DNA of 64,000 bases from CATOSP01 sp965216155 (GCA_965216155.1 CBDCFD010000006.1:434001-498000), one strand, 5' to 3'. Shown: positions 25,307 to 34,902, counted from the stretch's first letter. A program made the numbers and translations. Notes: generated from the sequence alone by a model not told the origin.

Positions 25307-25380
25307 TGGAGCGGGCGATGGGAATCGAACCCACATGACCAGCTTGGAAGGCTGGAGCTCTGCCACTGAGCTACGCCCGC
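25307..25380 (-). tRNA. tRNA-Gly (TCC anticodon)
   Basis: Cloverleaf on the minus strand: acceptor GCGGGCG/CGCCCGC, D arm AGCTCAGTGGCAGAGCT, anticodon arm CCAGCCTTCCAAGCTGG with anticodon TCC, and T arm with GGTTCGATTCC. CCA is encoded at the 3' end (25307-25309). Confidence 0.95.
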
Positions 25381-25671
25381 ACTCTGACAAGACTTCTATA
25401 ATTATAGACTGCCGTGTTCCCTGCCGCCACTGGCCTAAGTATAATTTCGAGGCCTTTCGGGTTCTCGTCTGAACTGTGATTTATGTGATTCCGGGATTCA
25501 GATGATGGGAAAATCTTGGGAGTCCTTCCATTATATGAATCCCGGTTTGGACAAATGGGTCAAGGAGCGGATGGCCCCGGTATAGACACATCGGCTCTTT
25601 TCGATAAATCCTTGTATTGGATTCACTTGCCCCGACCAGTCGCTTTAGAGGCAATTAGAAGGAGATGGACC

Positions 25672-26061
25672 GTGGAAAAGATCAGGAAGAATTACCCTGA
25701 TATCGCTCCGTCCGGGCCGACCTTCAGCAGGGGTGTGCGGGTTGGCGACCTGCTGTTCATCGCCGGTTGCACGGCCCGGGGCACCGATGCACAGGGCAAA
25801 GACTTGATGGACCAGTTGCGCGTGACCCTGGACAGGATCACCCGGATCGTTGCGGAGGAAGGCGGCGCACCTTCGGACATAGTAAAGATCACCACCTTTG
25901 TCACAAGTATCCCCGACTGGCGGGCCCACGGCGAGGAGCAGCAGGCCCTGTTCACCGAGTATTTTCAAGGGGAGTACCCTGCCAACACGTTGGTTGAGAT
26001 CACTGCTCTCGCCGAGGATGGACTTGACGTGGAGATCGAAGCCATAGCCGAGTTGGGATAG
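25672..26061 (+). CDS. RidA/YjgF-family protein
   Basis: A 129-residue RidA-fold protein. It has GVRVGDLLFIAGCTARG, QLRVTLDRITRIVAEEGGAPSDIVKITTFVT (as two parts QLRVTLDRITRIVAEEGG and APSDIVKITTFVT), and PANTLVEITALAEDGLDVEIEA. RidA proteins deaminate reactive enamine/imine intermediates; the usual Arg in the IPxR-like position is not obvious, so another RidA subgroup is possible. GTG start at 25672 with AAGGAG at 25659-25664. It is followed by the DUF3179 gene. A second RidA gene lies at 27247-27636. Confidence 0.88.
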   Translation: MEKIRKNYPDIAPSGPTFSRGVRVGDLLFIAGCTARGTDAQGKDLMDQLRVTLDRITRIVAEEGGAPSDIVKITTFVTSIPDWRAHGEEQQALFTEYFQGEYPANTLVEITALAEDGLDVEIEAIAELG

Positions 26062-26116
26062 TGGGTTTTCGCGCCGTGATGCCGACGCTCCTAACAACGG
26101 ATTGGGGAAACGCATA

Positions 26117-27241
26117 ATGCTTCCCGAGAGGAATCCCAGCAACAGGGCCAGCGGCTACATTGTGGTGGGGATCCTGATTGTTGTAGCCCTGGGAGCGTTC
26201 ACCTTGCCCTTTGCCCGGACCTATTGGCTCAAAGCCCAGTCGGAAGAAGTGAGCCTGACGCCGGTTGATGGTGTGAGCCTGGAAATCATTACGGTCTTGA
26301 CCAAAGACGCCATTCCCGCCATTACGGAACCGCAATTCGTTGCCGGAGTCGCGGCCGACGCCCAGATGAGGCCCCACGAGCGGGTGTTGGGCGTGTCGGT
26401 CGACGGGAATCACACGGCTTACCCGCTGAACATGCTTTCTCGTCATGAAATCGTCAATGATGTGGTTGGCGGAGTCCCTATCGCGGTTACATGGTGACCC
26501 CTTTGCTTCACGGGCATTGGATATGCCCGAAGCATCGGCGGCACCACCTACACTTTCGGAGTGTCGGGCAAGCTGATAATGAACGCTCTGGTGATGTACG
26601 ACCACCAGACCGACACTCTCTGGAGCCAGTTTCTAAGCCGTGGAGTCAAGGGGCCGCTTTCCGGCACCGAGCTTGAGATCGTCCCAACGTTGCAGACCAC
26701 CTGGGGAAGATGGTTGGAGCTGCACCCGGACACGAGGGTATTGGAAAAACGGGGCCGGTATTTTACCGACCGATACGAGAGCTACTATAGCTCGAATATG
26801 GCGGGAAAGCTCGGGGAGTCCAACCCTGACGGCCGACTCTCCAAGAAGGACCTGGTGATCGGACTCGCGCTCGGTAACCAATCCAAGGCCTACCCTTTCC
26901 GCGTCATTTCCGTTGAAAAGGTGATCAACGATTATTTCGCCGCCAAGAACGTGGTGGCGACGTTCGAGACACTGTCGGAGACTGGCGCCGTGTTCGACCG
27001 GATGGTGGACAACCGCACCCTGTCCTTCCAGCAATTACCAGCGGACGGGTCAGATATTCCGCTGATGGAAGACCGGGAGACGGGCACGACTTGGAACCTG
27101 CTGACGGGGCATGCCATCAGCGGGCAGTTGGCCGGTAAGACGCTGGAGCGGTTACCTTCCCACTACGCGTTCTGGTTTGCCTGGAGCGACTTCCATCCCA
27201 ATACCGAGGTCTACGGGGACACTTCCGCAGCAGGGAGCTAA
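26117..27241 (+). CDS. DUF3179 protein, probable selenoprotein (Sec at the CPLC motif)
   Basis: About 374 residues if the TGA at 26495-26497 is read as selenocysteine (residue 127). An N-terminal membrane anchor (GYIVVGILIVVALGAFTLPF) precedes a DUF3179 domain: IPAITEPQFV, AYPLNMLSRHEIVNDVVGG, VPIAVTW-U-PLCFTG, TYTFGVSGKLIMNALVMYD, TDTLWSQF, TTWNLLTGHAISGQLAGK and HYAFWFAW. The family has Cys where TGA stands (VT(Y/F/W)CPLC), and the frame is unbroken on both sides. A stem-loop with UGGAU in its loop begins 7 bases after the TGA. Start ATG 26117 with GGGGA upstream; TTG 26102 is an alternative. DUF3179 has no assigned reaction. A plain nonsense mutation is the alternative. Confidence 0.8.
26504..26534 (+). 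promoter_or_regulatory. Candidate bacterial SECIS of the DUF3179 gene
   Basis: Lower stem TGCTTC (26504-26509) pairs with GAAGCA (26529-26534), a 2-base AC bulge follows, the upper stem GGGCAT pairs with ATGCCC, and the loop is TGGAT (26518-26522). Twenty bases separate the TGA from the loop, within the 16-37 accepted for bacterial SECIS, with G in the first two loop bases. Confidence 0.65.
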
Positions 27242-27246
27242 TCCCC

Positions 27247-27636
27247 TTATCCTGGGATTCGGACGATCGCTTCCACTTCCACCAGGTATTCAGGGCGCAC
27301 CAAGCCCGCGACTATTACCGTCGAGCTGGCGGGGGGGTCCTTGGGGAAGAACTCGGACCGCACTCGCCCGTAGGCCCCGTAATTGCTGACGTCAGTAAGG
27401 AAGCAGGTTATCTTCACCACGTCGGCCATTGACGCTCCTGCCGCCGCCGCGATGGTCTGGATGTTGGTCAACACCTGCCTGGACTGGGCTTCGCAGTCGC
27501 CGGGCCCCACCAGATTGCCGTTGCCGTCGTTGGCCACGTTGCCGGAAACGAACAACCACTCGCCGACCTGAATGCCGGGAGACAGTGCTGGGTTGGGTGA
27601 GATTCCTTCGGGGATGACCGGGGTCCTATCGGGCAT
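27247..27636 (-). CDS. RidA/YjgF-family protein
   Basis: A 129-residue RidA-fold protein. It has NPALSPGIQVGEWLFVSGNV, QSRQVLTNIQTIAAAAGASM, ADVVKITCFLTDVSNYGAY and SSTVIVAGLVRPEYLVEVEA. The last block includes an Arg two positions before the EYLVEVE strand, close to the canonical catalytic arginine. ATG 27636 has GGAGGTCACC directly upstream. It converges with the DUF3179 gene (5 bases between the stops) and is a paralogue of 25672-26061. Confidence 0.9.
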   Translation of the reverse strand: MPDRTPVIPEGISPNPALSPGIQVGEWLFVSGNVANDGNGNLVGPGDCEAQSRQVLTNIQTIAAAAGASMADVVKITCFLTDVSNYGAYGRVRSEFFPKDPPASSTVIVAGLVRPEYLVEVEAIVRIPG

Positions 27637-27772
27637 GGTGACCTCCTCCAACGAGCGTGGATTGGTGCGCGCAGCCTGCGGTTGACTATAGGATATAGGA
27701 ACAGTCAATCAATGGATTATCCCGGGGCCCGGGCGGTGAGGCCATGACGGTGGAGCCGCAAGCCCGCACCGT

Positions 27773-29980
27773 CTAAGTCGTGAGCGATGCGGGCAAGGCG
27801 GAGCGGTGGCGGGTGACCGATATGACCCCGCGCACGCCTTCCAGCTTGGAGAAGAGCTTGCCCAACTGGTCCAAGCCGGTGGTGTGGAGGGTCAATTCGA
27901 TGGTGACCGTACCGTCCGGGAGTTCCTTGGTGATCACCGAGGCGATATTCACACGCTCTTCGGATACTTGAACGGTCACGTCCCTCAATAGGCCGACGCG
28001 GTCATAAGCCCTCATCTCGACCCGTACCGGGTAGAGGTTGTGGGTCTCGCCCCAGTCCACGTTGACTATGCGGTCTGGTTCGTCCTCGTTGCGGAGGCTC
28101 ACGCAGCCCTCTTTGTGGACCGTGACGCCGCGGGAGCGGGTGATGAACCCAATGATCTCATCGCCCGGAATGGGGTTGCAACACCGGGCCATGCGGATGA
28201 GCAGGTCTCCAACTCCCAAGACCGAGATTCCGGAACTGGGGCTGGATAGGGGAAGGTTGGGCTTGGGGGCTAACGGCTGTGTTTCGGTCACCTGCCGGGC
28301 CTGGGCCAACTTCTGGGCCAACTGGCTCTCGGACATACCGCCGGAGCCCAGATTAGCCAGAAGCTCGTCCATGTTGTCGTACCGGCCGAGGGCCAGTATC
28401 TCGGCGTCATCCAGGTGTTGGTTGAGCCGCCGCAACTCCCGGCGCAGTAGTTCACGTCCCCTTTGGATATTTGTGCTGCGAGCCTGCCGTCGGAACCACA
28501 ACCGCACCTTTTGGCGGGCAGTGGCGGAACGGACGTAGCCCCGGTTGGGGTTGAGCCAGTCGAGGCTGGGGCCACGCTGCTCCTTGGACACCAAAATCTC
28601 CACCGTGTCGCCGTTCTGCAACGCGGTGTCCAGGGAAACCAGGCGGCCATTCACCTTAGCGCCGATGCACCGGTGCCCCAGGTCGGTATGAATCTTGTAC
28701 CCGAAATCTATGGGGGTGGAGCCGGAGGTGAGTTCGACGATGTCGCCCTTGGGGGTATAGACGAACACCTGGTCGCGGAAGATATCCTGCGTCACCGACT
28801 CCAGGAACTCGGCGGTCCCGGCCATCTCCCGCTGCCACTCCAATAGTTGGCGCAGCCAGGCCATCTTCTCTTCGAAGTGCAGGTCGCCGGCCTTGCCCTC
28901 CTTATAACGCCAGTGGGCTGCGACGCCGTACTCGGCCAGGTAGTGGAGGTCGTAGGTCTTTACCTGCACTTCCAGAGGTGTCCCGCCCTCGCAAATGACG
29001 GTGGTGTGGAGGGCCTGGTACATATTCTCTTTGGGGTTGGCGATATAGTCGTCGAACTGGCCCGGGATTGGGTGCCAGAGCTGGTGAATGACGCCCAAGG
29101 TCTTGTAGCAGTCTTCCTTGGTGTTGACCAGAACGCGGAGGGCGTAGAGGTCATAGATGTCGCGCATCTCCTTGCCCTGGGCCGCGTAGCGCTCCATCTT
29201 CTGGTAGGTGCTGTAGATGCCCTTGGGGCGCCCGACCACCTCGCCGGCCACGTTAAACCGCTTCATTTCTTCGCGCAGGTGTTCGGCCACCATTTCGACG
29301 TACTGTTCCCGCTGCACCCGCTTGGTGGCCAGCATCTTGGAGATTTCCCGGTAGCGGGTCTCGTTGAGGTGGCGGAAAGACAGGTCGTCAAGACGCCACT
29401 TGATCTCCCAGATGCCGAGGCGGTGGGCCAGGGGTGAATAAATGTCCAGGGTTTCCTGGGCGATGCGCTTTCGCTTCTCGACTGGCAGGGCGTCGAGGGT
29501 CTGCATATTGTGCAGGCGGTCGGCCAGCTTGATAAGCACGACCCGGATGTCTTCGGCCATGGCGACCAACATCTTGCGCAGGCTTTCGGAGTAAAGCTGG
29601 TCTTGCTCGTCGGAGAGGTCCAGTCCGTTGCTGGACTGTTGGAACCGGACATCCATGCGGGTCAACTTGGTCACGCCGTCGACCAGTTGCGCGACTTCCT
29701 CGCCGAACCTCGACGAGATATCTTCCAGGGTTATTTCGCAGTCTTCAACCACGTCGTGGAGCAGGGCTGCGATGATGGTATGGGCGTCGAGGTTGAGGTT
29801 GGCCAGGAAAAGGGCTGTCTGAAGGGGGTGGACGATGTAGGGCTCACCGGACAACCGGGACTGGCCGCAGTGACACTTCTCGGCGAAGTCGTAGGCCTCG
29901 CGGACCGTGTCGGCCACTTGTTCGGAGAGGTAGCCCGAAACTCTTTCTATCAGGACATTAGCGCCGGTCGTGGCTACCAC
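27773..29980 (-). CDS. rel: Bifunctional (p)ppGpp synthetase/hydrolase
   Basis: A 735-residue RelA/SpoT homologue. The N-terminal HD hydrolase domain is intact (YIVHPLQTA, LLHDVVEDCEIT near residue 75, KLADRLHNM). The synthetase domain follows (GRPKGIYSTYQKM, YDLYALRVLV, NPKENMYQALHT), then a TGS domain (FVYTPKGDIVELTSGSTPID, about residue 400) and a C-terminal ACT domain (ELTLHTTGLDQLGKLFSKLE). It makes and degrades the stringent-response alarmone at the ribosome. ATG at 29980. Monocistronic; its upstream region is a 776-base gene-free stretch. Confidence 0.95.
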   Translation of the reverse strand: MVATTGANVLIERVSGYLSEQVADTVREAYDFAEKCHCGQSRLSGEPYIVHPLQTALFLANLNLDAHTIIAALLHDVVEDCEITLEDISSRFGEEVAQLVDGVTKLTRMDVRFQQSSNGLDLSDEQDQLYSESLRKMLVAMAEDIRVVLIKLADRLHNMQTLDALPVEKRKRIAQETLDIYSPLAHRLGIWEIKWRLDDLSFRHLNETRYREISKMLATKRVQREQYVEMVAEHLREEMKRFNVAGEVVGRPKGIYSTYQKMERYAAQGKEMRDIYDLYALRVLVNTKEDCYKTLGVIHQLWHPIPGQFDDYIANPKENMYQALHTTVICEGGTPLEVQVKTYDLHYLAEYGVAAHWRYKEGKAGDLHFEEKMAWLRQLLEWQREMAGTAEFLESVTQDIFRDQVFVYTPKGDIVELTSGSTPIDFGYKIHTDLGHRCIGAKVNGRLVSLDTALQNGDTVEILVSKEQRGPSLDWLNPNRGYVRSATARQKVRLWFRRQARSTNIQRGRELLRRELRRLNQHLDDAEILALGRYDNMDELLANLGSGGMSESQLAQKLAQARQVTETQPLAPKPNLPLSSPSSGISVLGVGDLLIRMARCCNPIPGDEIIGFITRSRGVTVHKEGCVSLRNEDEPDRIVNVDWGETHNLYPVRVEMRAYDRVGLLRDVTVQVSEERVNIASVITKELPDGTVTIELTLHTTGLDQLGKLFSKLEGVRGVISVTRHRSALPASLTT

Positions 29981-30756
29981 GGATCATCTACTCCAGTTGT
30001 TATGATCGGACCGCCGTGAACGCCGCGAGATCCGGAAGAGCCATCCGGAAGTTTTGATGTATTTTACTCTTTCCAAACGTCATTTGCCACGTTTCACAGC
30101 CCGAAGTGCGCTACCTTTTATTTTAGCGGATGTCGGAGGGATGCCGCTGGCAATTGCGCGGCGCGCCGCCGGGGGAGTTCCGATGCGGGCAGGGGCTTTC
30201 GATAGTCAACCAGAATGTGTTCTCCGGAATGGGATATAAGGGTCCTGCCCGCGAGAGGGTGAATCCAGAGATGGCAATGGACCGGAACGCTCCCAACGCA
30301 AAGGGTCTCCAGATTCCGAGGGAAGCTCAGAATGACGGTCTAAGGGGAACCGGGGCGCAAACGCCGTCACAAGTCCTGCCGTGACCGAACCTGGATTTTT
30401 TGGTTTGGGGACATATTGTGACATTTAGGGGCATTTTATCTCTCTGGAGGGATGGGGTTTTAGGCCGCGGCTGATGCGTGCCGATAGTTATGGTAGGGAT
30501 GTGCAACACAGGTTGGGAAGGGGATGATGTCAGTGGCGCCGGGGTGTTGGGTCATTCGACCGCGCCGCGTTCAGGACGAGGGGTGGGAGGAGTTATGCCT
30601 GTCGGCAGGCAGTCGAAATACCCTGCTGCTGCCGGCTCATCTATTGCGGGCGGGACAAGCCCTTGCTAGAATCGATGGAGTGGCCTGGCGCAGCCTGGCC
30701 TTCCCTGCCCCGCTATTTGCGGGCGTTTGCCCTCAGACCCCCATCCCCCAGATCGT
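29981..30756. other. Gene-free stretch between rel and tRNA-Lys
   Basis: No frame here has a ribosome site or family resemblance. It contains a degenerate tract (about 30285-30345) ending AGCTCAGAATGACGG, similar to decayed dispersed repeats, and a G+T-rich segment around 30400-30560. The short frame 30524-30766 runs into the tRNA and is not credible. Confidence 0.4.
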
Positions 30757-30833
30757 GGGCCGTTAGCTCAGTTCGGCAGAGCACCGGACTTTTAATCCGG
30801 GTGTCGTGGGTTCGATCCCCACACGGCCCACCA
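30757..30833 (+). tRNA. tRNA-Lys (TTT anticodon)
   Basis: Acceptor GGGCCGT/ACGGCCC, D arm AGCTCAGTTCGGCAGAGC, anticodon arm CCGGACTTTTAATCCGG with anticodon TTT, T arm GTGGGTTCGATCCCCAC, and encoded CCA at 30831-30833. Confidence 0.96.
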
Positions 30834-30893
30834 TGCGGCACTGTAGCCTGGAGTGGAGGACGACCCCTTGGCAGGCTCCGGCCCTCGACCAGT

Positions 30894-31748
30894 CTAGTTG
30901 GCTTTAGATGGCGACCAGTTGTAGATTTTGGCCAGGGCGCCGCCCATGAGGGTGGAACGCTCTGAGTCCGAGAGTTGGCCAGTGACGCGGAACGCCTCGA
31001 CGCCCTGCTCGTAGGTCAAGAGGTCCACCGCCCTGGTCCAGTCGGTGCCCCACAAGCAGCGGTCGAAGCCATATGCGGCGAATATCTTGCCCAGAGGCTC
31101 CCAGATGTCCGGGTAGGGGAACGGCTCATGGGACAGGGTGCAGGCCCCGGAGATCTTGATCGCCATGTTGTCGAGTTCCGCCAGGGAAAGGACGTTGGCC
31201 AAATCGGCGAAGGGTTCCGGCGGGGCCGGGGGGTCGAAGGGCTGGACGATGCCCACGTGGTCGATCACGACCTGGGTGTTGAGATTGCGTTGGGCCAGCT
31301 CTCGCAGGAGAGGCAGCTTGCCCGAGCACATGAGGTTCACGAGAACTCCGGCATGGGCGGCGGCGGCGAGGATCCGATTTAGACCCGGGTGGTCCGCTTC
31401 CAACTGTTCGTTATTGAGCATGATGCGGGCCCCGACCACGCCTGGGTTGCCGGTCCAATCGGCCATGTCGTCCTCGATAGTGTCAGAATGAGGATCAAAG
31501 GGCCTGATTAGGCCGAACCGGCTGGGGTGTTTGGCGTATACCTCGAGGGCGTAGCTGGCGTCGTAACGGTACATGGAGAATGGCGATACCAGGAGAGCGC
31601 CGTCGACGCCGACCGAGTCTATCGCTGCGGCCATGTCGTCGCCGGTGACCTCGTCGGGTACCCGCAGGAATCCCTGCCAGGGGCGTTCGGGACGGTTACG
31701 CTCGTAGGCGTGTACCTGTGAGTCAATCGTGAGGATTCGAGCCGCCAT
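30894..31748 (-). CDS. Amidohydrolase family protein (Amidohydro_2)
   Basis: A 284-residue TIM-barrel hydrolase of the Amidohydro_2 group. The N-terminus is ILTIDSQVHAYE (HxH replaced by QVHA), then NPGVVGARIMLNN, VVIDHVGIVQPF (ligand His), and FDRCLWGTDWTRA with the catalytic Asp near residue 238. Such enzymes act as lactonases or decarboxylases in aromatic or sugar-acid breakdown; the substrate is unknown. The first motif lacking one usual His means metal binding may be partial. ATG 31748 with GGAGAAACACG upstream. Monocistronic. Confidence 0.85.
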   Translation of the reverse strand: MAARILTIDSQVHAYERNRPERPWQGFLRVPDEVTGDDMAAAIDSVGVDGALLVSPFSMYRYDASYALEVYAKHPSRFGLIRPFDPHSDTIEDDMADWTGNPGVVGARIMLNNEQLEADHPGLNRILAAAAHAGVLVNLMCSGKLPLLRELAQRNLNTQVVIDHVGIVQPFDPPAPPEPFADLANVLSLAELDNMAIKISGACTLSHEPFPYPDIWEPLGKIFAAYGFDRCLWGTDWTRAVDLLTYEQGVEAFRVTGQLSDSERSTLMGGALAKIYNWSPSKAN

Positions 31749-31930
31749 CGTGTTTCTCCTTCGCCAGGAAGTCTACAGCCCTACGTCAAACTGAAGATTC
31801 CGTCTAGAGTCCGCCTGTTCCCAATGGCGTCTAATATACCAATAAACTGGTTGGGCCGGGCTACCTATGCCGCGTGACCCACATTCGGGTCGTGAGTGAT
31901 CGGCTGGCGCAATGGCTGGAAGTGTGCGGT

Positions 31931-32080
31931 ATGCAAAGACTGGTCCTTTTCGACATCGACCAAACGTTGGTTAGCATCGGAGGCGGTAACCGCCCGCAGC
32001 GACAGGCGTTGGACATCGCCTACGTTCCGCCGGACCTATCCGATAGCGAAGGGGTCTTGGCAGCGCTGGTTGGGGCTTAG
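31931..32080 (+). pseudogene. Truncated HAD-family phosphatase remnant
   Basis: Forty-nine residues beginning MQRLVLFDIDQTLVSIGGG. This is the HAD catalytic motif I, but with Gln in place of the usual Gly after DID. The frame ends at TAG (32078-32080) where about 170 more residues would be expected. Nothing downstream restores the fold. Likely a decayed fragment. Confidence 0.5.
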
Positions 32081-32114
32081 GGCAAAAACCAAGTTGAGAG
32101 ATGGGTGCACCCGG

Positions 32115-32384
32115 TCAAAGCCGATTGACTTGGCTCGAGTCTTTCCGATCGACTTGAACCTCTCGACTTGAACCTCGAAACCGTGCGCCATGGAGTCGTC
32201 GGAGTACCGTGCCGGATAGAAGACTGCTCTTGATCCGACATTTCAATCTCCATTTGTCGGATAAGCATGCCCCGAGGAGAAAGACGCCTGGCAGTATTGC
32301 GGGAGTCGCTAACGCTCCGTATCGGTTCACCCGTCGTATACGGCTTAATAGGTATGCCGACGAATCTGAATGGTAATTAGACAT
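32115..32384 (-). CDS. Short ORF with good ribosome site, unknown (doubtful)
   Basis: AAGGAG stands 6 bases before the ATG at 32384. The product (MSNYHSDSSAYLLSRIRRVN, then APILPG-like hydrophobic stretch and a basic tail) matches nothing I know, and the neighbouring frame (PYTTGEPIRSVSDSRNTARR) looks equally protein-like, so an early frameshift is possible. The stretch 32081-32515 holds nothing else. Confidence 0.22.
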   Translation of the reverse strand: MSNYHSDSSAYLLSRIRRVNRYGALATPAILPGVFLLGACLSDKWRLKCRIKSSLLSGTVLRRLHGARFRGSSREVQVDRKDSSQVNRL

Positions 32385-32515
32385 TTGTTTCTCCTTTCCG
32401 TCGATTACATTGACACCCATACCTGTGAGACTTACACTTCGCGCAAATCAAGCTGCCCATGTCGTTAGATGGGGCAGGTTGAGATAGTCACAAATCGTCA
32501 TTAGGAGGCAACTGT

Positions 32516-34192
32516 ATGCCTGAGTTTGATTTGGTGATTCGCGGTGGGACCGTAATTGACGGCACAGGCATTTCCCGCATCCGCGCCGACGTTGGGATCA
32601 AGAACGGACGGGTGGCTATGATTAGCGGACGGATACCCGGCGGAGGCGCCAAGGAGTTGGATGCCAGCGGCTGCATTGTCGCGCCGGGGGCGGTAGACCT
32701 GCATACGCACTACGACGCGCAACTCAACTGGGACCCCTATGCGTCCCTATCCGGGTGGTTTGGCGTAACCTCCCTGACCGTCGGACAGTGCGGCTTCGGG
32801 TTTGCGCCGACACGGCCAGAGGACCGGGACCTGAACATGCGCATGATGAACCGCATCGAGGCGATACCCCTGGAGTCCATGCGGCAAGGGATGCGCTGGG
32901 ACTGGGAGACCTTCCCTGAATACATGGACAGCCTCGACCGCCAGGGGTTGGGAGTAAACGTCGGCGCGCTGGTGCCGTTTTCGCCGCTGCGGGCCTACGT
33001 CCTGGGTATGATACCGGCCCGGGAACGGACCTCCGTCACCGAGGCCGAACTCAACCAGATGAAGCAGATTCTCTACGACTCCATGAAAGCCGGGGCCTTC
33101 GGGCTATCCGCCGACAAGAACCTGGAGGACCGGCCGGAGGATGGTAGCTGGCTGCCCAGCCATGTGGCGTCCCCGGAGGAGTTCTATGCCCTATCCCAGG
33201 TCATGGGGCAGTTCGGCGTGGGGCACCTGGGATGGACCATCGGCATCTCCGACGACCGCGCCGGTCAGCGGGAAATGTTGGCGGAGATGTGCCGGATGAG
33301 CGGGCGCCCGCTGCACGTGGCCCTGGGGGACGAAGAGGGCTACACTTGGCTGAAGCAAGTCCGGGAAGAGGGGCTCCCCGTCCTGGCGCAGCAGGGCTCA
33401 GTGCCGACCATCGCCGAGTTCAAGCTCTCCGAGTACAACCTGTTCGACTACATGCCCCACTGGGTGCAACCGCTTGTTGGCACAAAGGAGGAGCGGATCG
33501 CCAAGCTATCCGAAGACGGCGTCCGCGAGGGCATGAAGCGCGACGTCATAGACCGCCCACACGCCAGGACAGACTGGACGCAATTGCAAGTGGTGGAAGT
33601 TGCCCTGGAGCGGAACCTGAAGTATGAGGGGTTGTCCATAGCCGACATCGCCGAAGCCGAGGGCAAGCACCCGCTGGACGCGTTCTTGGACATTGCCCTG
33701 GACGAGGACCTGGAAACCGAATTCGCTCACCCCGCGGGAGGGCAGGGGGACGACGCCCGGGCCGAAAGGCTGGTCGATCCCCATGTCCACATCTCGGTGT
33801 CCGACGGCGGCGCTCACACTAGGTTCCTGGTCAACAGCGTGTGGCCCGTTTATTTCCTGGGGCACTGGATCCGCGACAATAACTTGATGACCCTGGAGCA
33901 GGCCCACCACAAGATGAGCGCGCTGCCGGCCTGGTTCTCCGACATGAAGGGCCGCGGCACCCTGCGCGTTGGCGACTGGGCCGATGTCATGGTCTACAAC
34001 ATGGAAGAACTGGGGCTGCTGTACGACAAGCCGCGCTTCGAGACGGACTTCCCCGGCGGTGAGAAGCGGTTGGTGCAAAAGCCCACCGGGATCCGCTACA
34101 TCCTGGTCAACGGCGCTGTTACCTTCGTGGACAACGAATGCACCGGCGCACTGCCCGGCAAACTGCTCCGCAGCTATGACATGGTAGGGTAG
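32516..34192 (+). CDS. N-acyl-D-amino-acid deacylase family amidohydrolase
   Basis: A 558-residue enzyme of the D-aminoacylase branch of the amidohydrolase superfamily. The N-terminal small beta domain FDLVIRGGTVIDGTG is followed by VDLHTHYDAQLNWDP (metal-binding HxH), TVGQCGFGFAPTRPED, GAFGLSADKN, a late SDGGAHT with the catalytic Asp, and GTLRVGDWADVMVYN returning to the beta domain. Members hydrolyse N-acyl-D-amino acids or related amides. ATG at 32516 with TTAGGAGG upstream. A strong terminator follows at 34223. Confidence 0.92.
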   Translation: MPEFDLVIRGGTVIDGTGISRIRADVGIKNGRVAMISGRIPGGGAKELDASGCIVAPGAVDLHTHYDAQLNWDPYASLSGWFGVTSLTVGQCGFGFAPTRPEDRDLNMRMMNRIEAIPLESMRQGMRWDWETFPEYMDSLDRQGLGVNVGALVPFSPLRAYVLGMIPARERTSVTEAELNQMKQILYDSMKAGAFGLSADKNLEDRPEDGSWLPSHVASPEEFYALSQVMGQFGVGHLGWTIGISDDRAGQREMLAEMCRMSGRPLHVALGDEEGYTWLKQVREEGLPVLAQQGSVPTIAEFKLSEYNLFDYMPHWVQPLVGTKEERIAKLSEDGVREGMKRDVIDRPHARTDWTQLQVVEVALERNLKYEGLSIADIAEAEGKHPLDAFLDIALDEDLETEFAHPAGGQGDDARAERLVDPHVHISVSDGGAHTRFLVNSVWPVYFLGHWIRDNNLMTLEQAHHKMSALPAWFSDMKGRGTLRVGDWADVMVYNMEELGLLYDKPRFETDFPGGEKRLVQKPTGIRYILVNGAVTFVDNECTGALPGKLLRSYDMVG

Positions 34193-34222
34193 TCCTGCCT
34201 GGGATGTTATCCCGGTCAAACG

Positions 34223-34264
34223 CCCAGCCCCGGGACTTGGCTTCCCGGGGCTGGGTTTACTTTT
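34223..34264 (+). terminator. Rho-independent terminator
   Basis: A perfect 13-bp stem CCCAGCCCCGGGA / TCCCGGGGCTGGG (34223-34235 with 34243-34255), a 7-base loop, then TTTACTTTT. It ends the D-aminoacylase transcript. Confidence 0.9.
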
Positions 34265-34338
34265 CACCAGGTTGATATGTTGGCCCCGGTCTCTTTGCGA
34301 GCCATTGCCCAAGGCTCCGCGGTAAGAAACTTGGCGGG

Positions 34339-34707
34339 CTACTCGTCCGGCACCAGTGCGACCAGGCGGTTGTTCTGGAGAGTAACCAGGAACGCCTTCA
34401 TGCGGAAGTCGGGGCGGTTGGCGCAGGTGCCTTCACCCTTCTCGTACTGCCAACCGTGCCCATCGCAGACGAACAACTCGTCCCCTTCGTCCATGATCTC
34501 CCCGCCTTGATGCGGGCATACCGTCGATAGCAGCTTATACCCGTCGCGTCCACGCACCAAAAAATACGATGCGTCGCCCACTTTCACAGGAGCAGGCAAG
34601 TCGGCAAACGAAGATTCCTCTCCCAAGTCCACTCTAACCTTCCTCGACCGGGCTGATCCACTAACCTGGCGAAGAGAAACGGTCCCTTTTCGACGTTCGG
34701 TGGTCAT
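34339..34707 (-). CDS. Rieske [2Fe-2S] ferredoxin-like protein
   Basis: A 122-residue single-domain Rieske protein. Cluster ligands are in TVCPHQGG and FVCDGHGWQYE (Cys-x-His and Cys-x-x-His, 16 residues apart). Such small Rieske proteins carry electrons to oxygenases or serve as domains of oxygenase systems. Start at ATG 34707 (MTTERRKGTV); the frame is open much further upstream but that extension is not protein-like. It is divergent from the gene at 34903 and far from the Rieske oxygenase at 52011. Confidence 0.85.
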   Translation of the reverse strand: MTTERRKGTVSLRQVSGSARSRKVRVDLGEESSFADLPAPVKVGDASYFLVRGRDGYKLLSTVCPHQGGEIMDEGDELFVCDGHGWQYEKGEGTCANRPDFRMKAFLVTLQNNRLVALVPDE

Positions 34708-34902
34708 TGCAATTGTCCTTGCCGCAGCTATGCGTCTTGGCGATGAGGAGTGGCCCAAGTATAACAGACCACGGACTTTGGGAAGAGTGGCGCACAGGCG
34801 CGTCAAGCATAGATTGCCTCTGAGGATTTCGGTTGGTGGCGGCTGGATTGACACAATGCTACACTGGCGGGGATTCGGTCCCATAATGCGTAGGAGGATA
34901 CT

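Noticed and set aside
27247..27708. Longer start for the second RidA protein (27708)
   Set aside because: GGAGGTCACC directly precedes ATG 27636 and the extra 24 residues are not family-like.
25307..30833. tRNA-Gly or tRNA-Lys as an integration site for an island
   Set aside because: No duplicated tRNA 3' end and no integrase gene found in the window.
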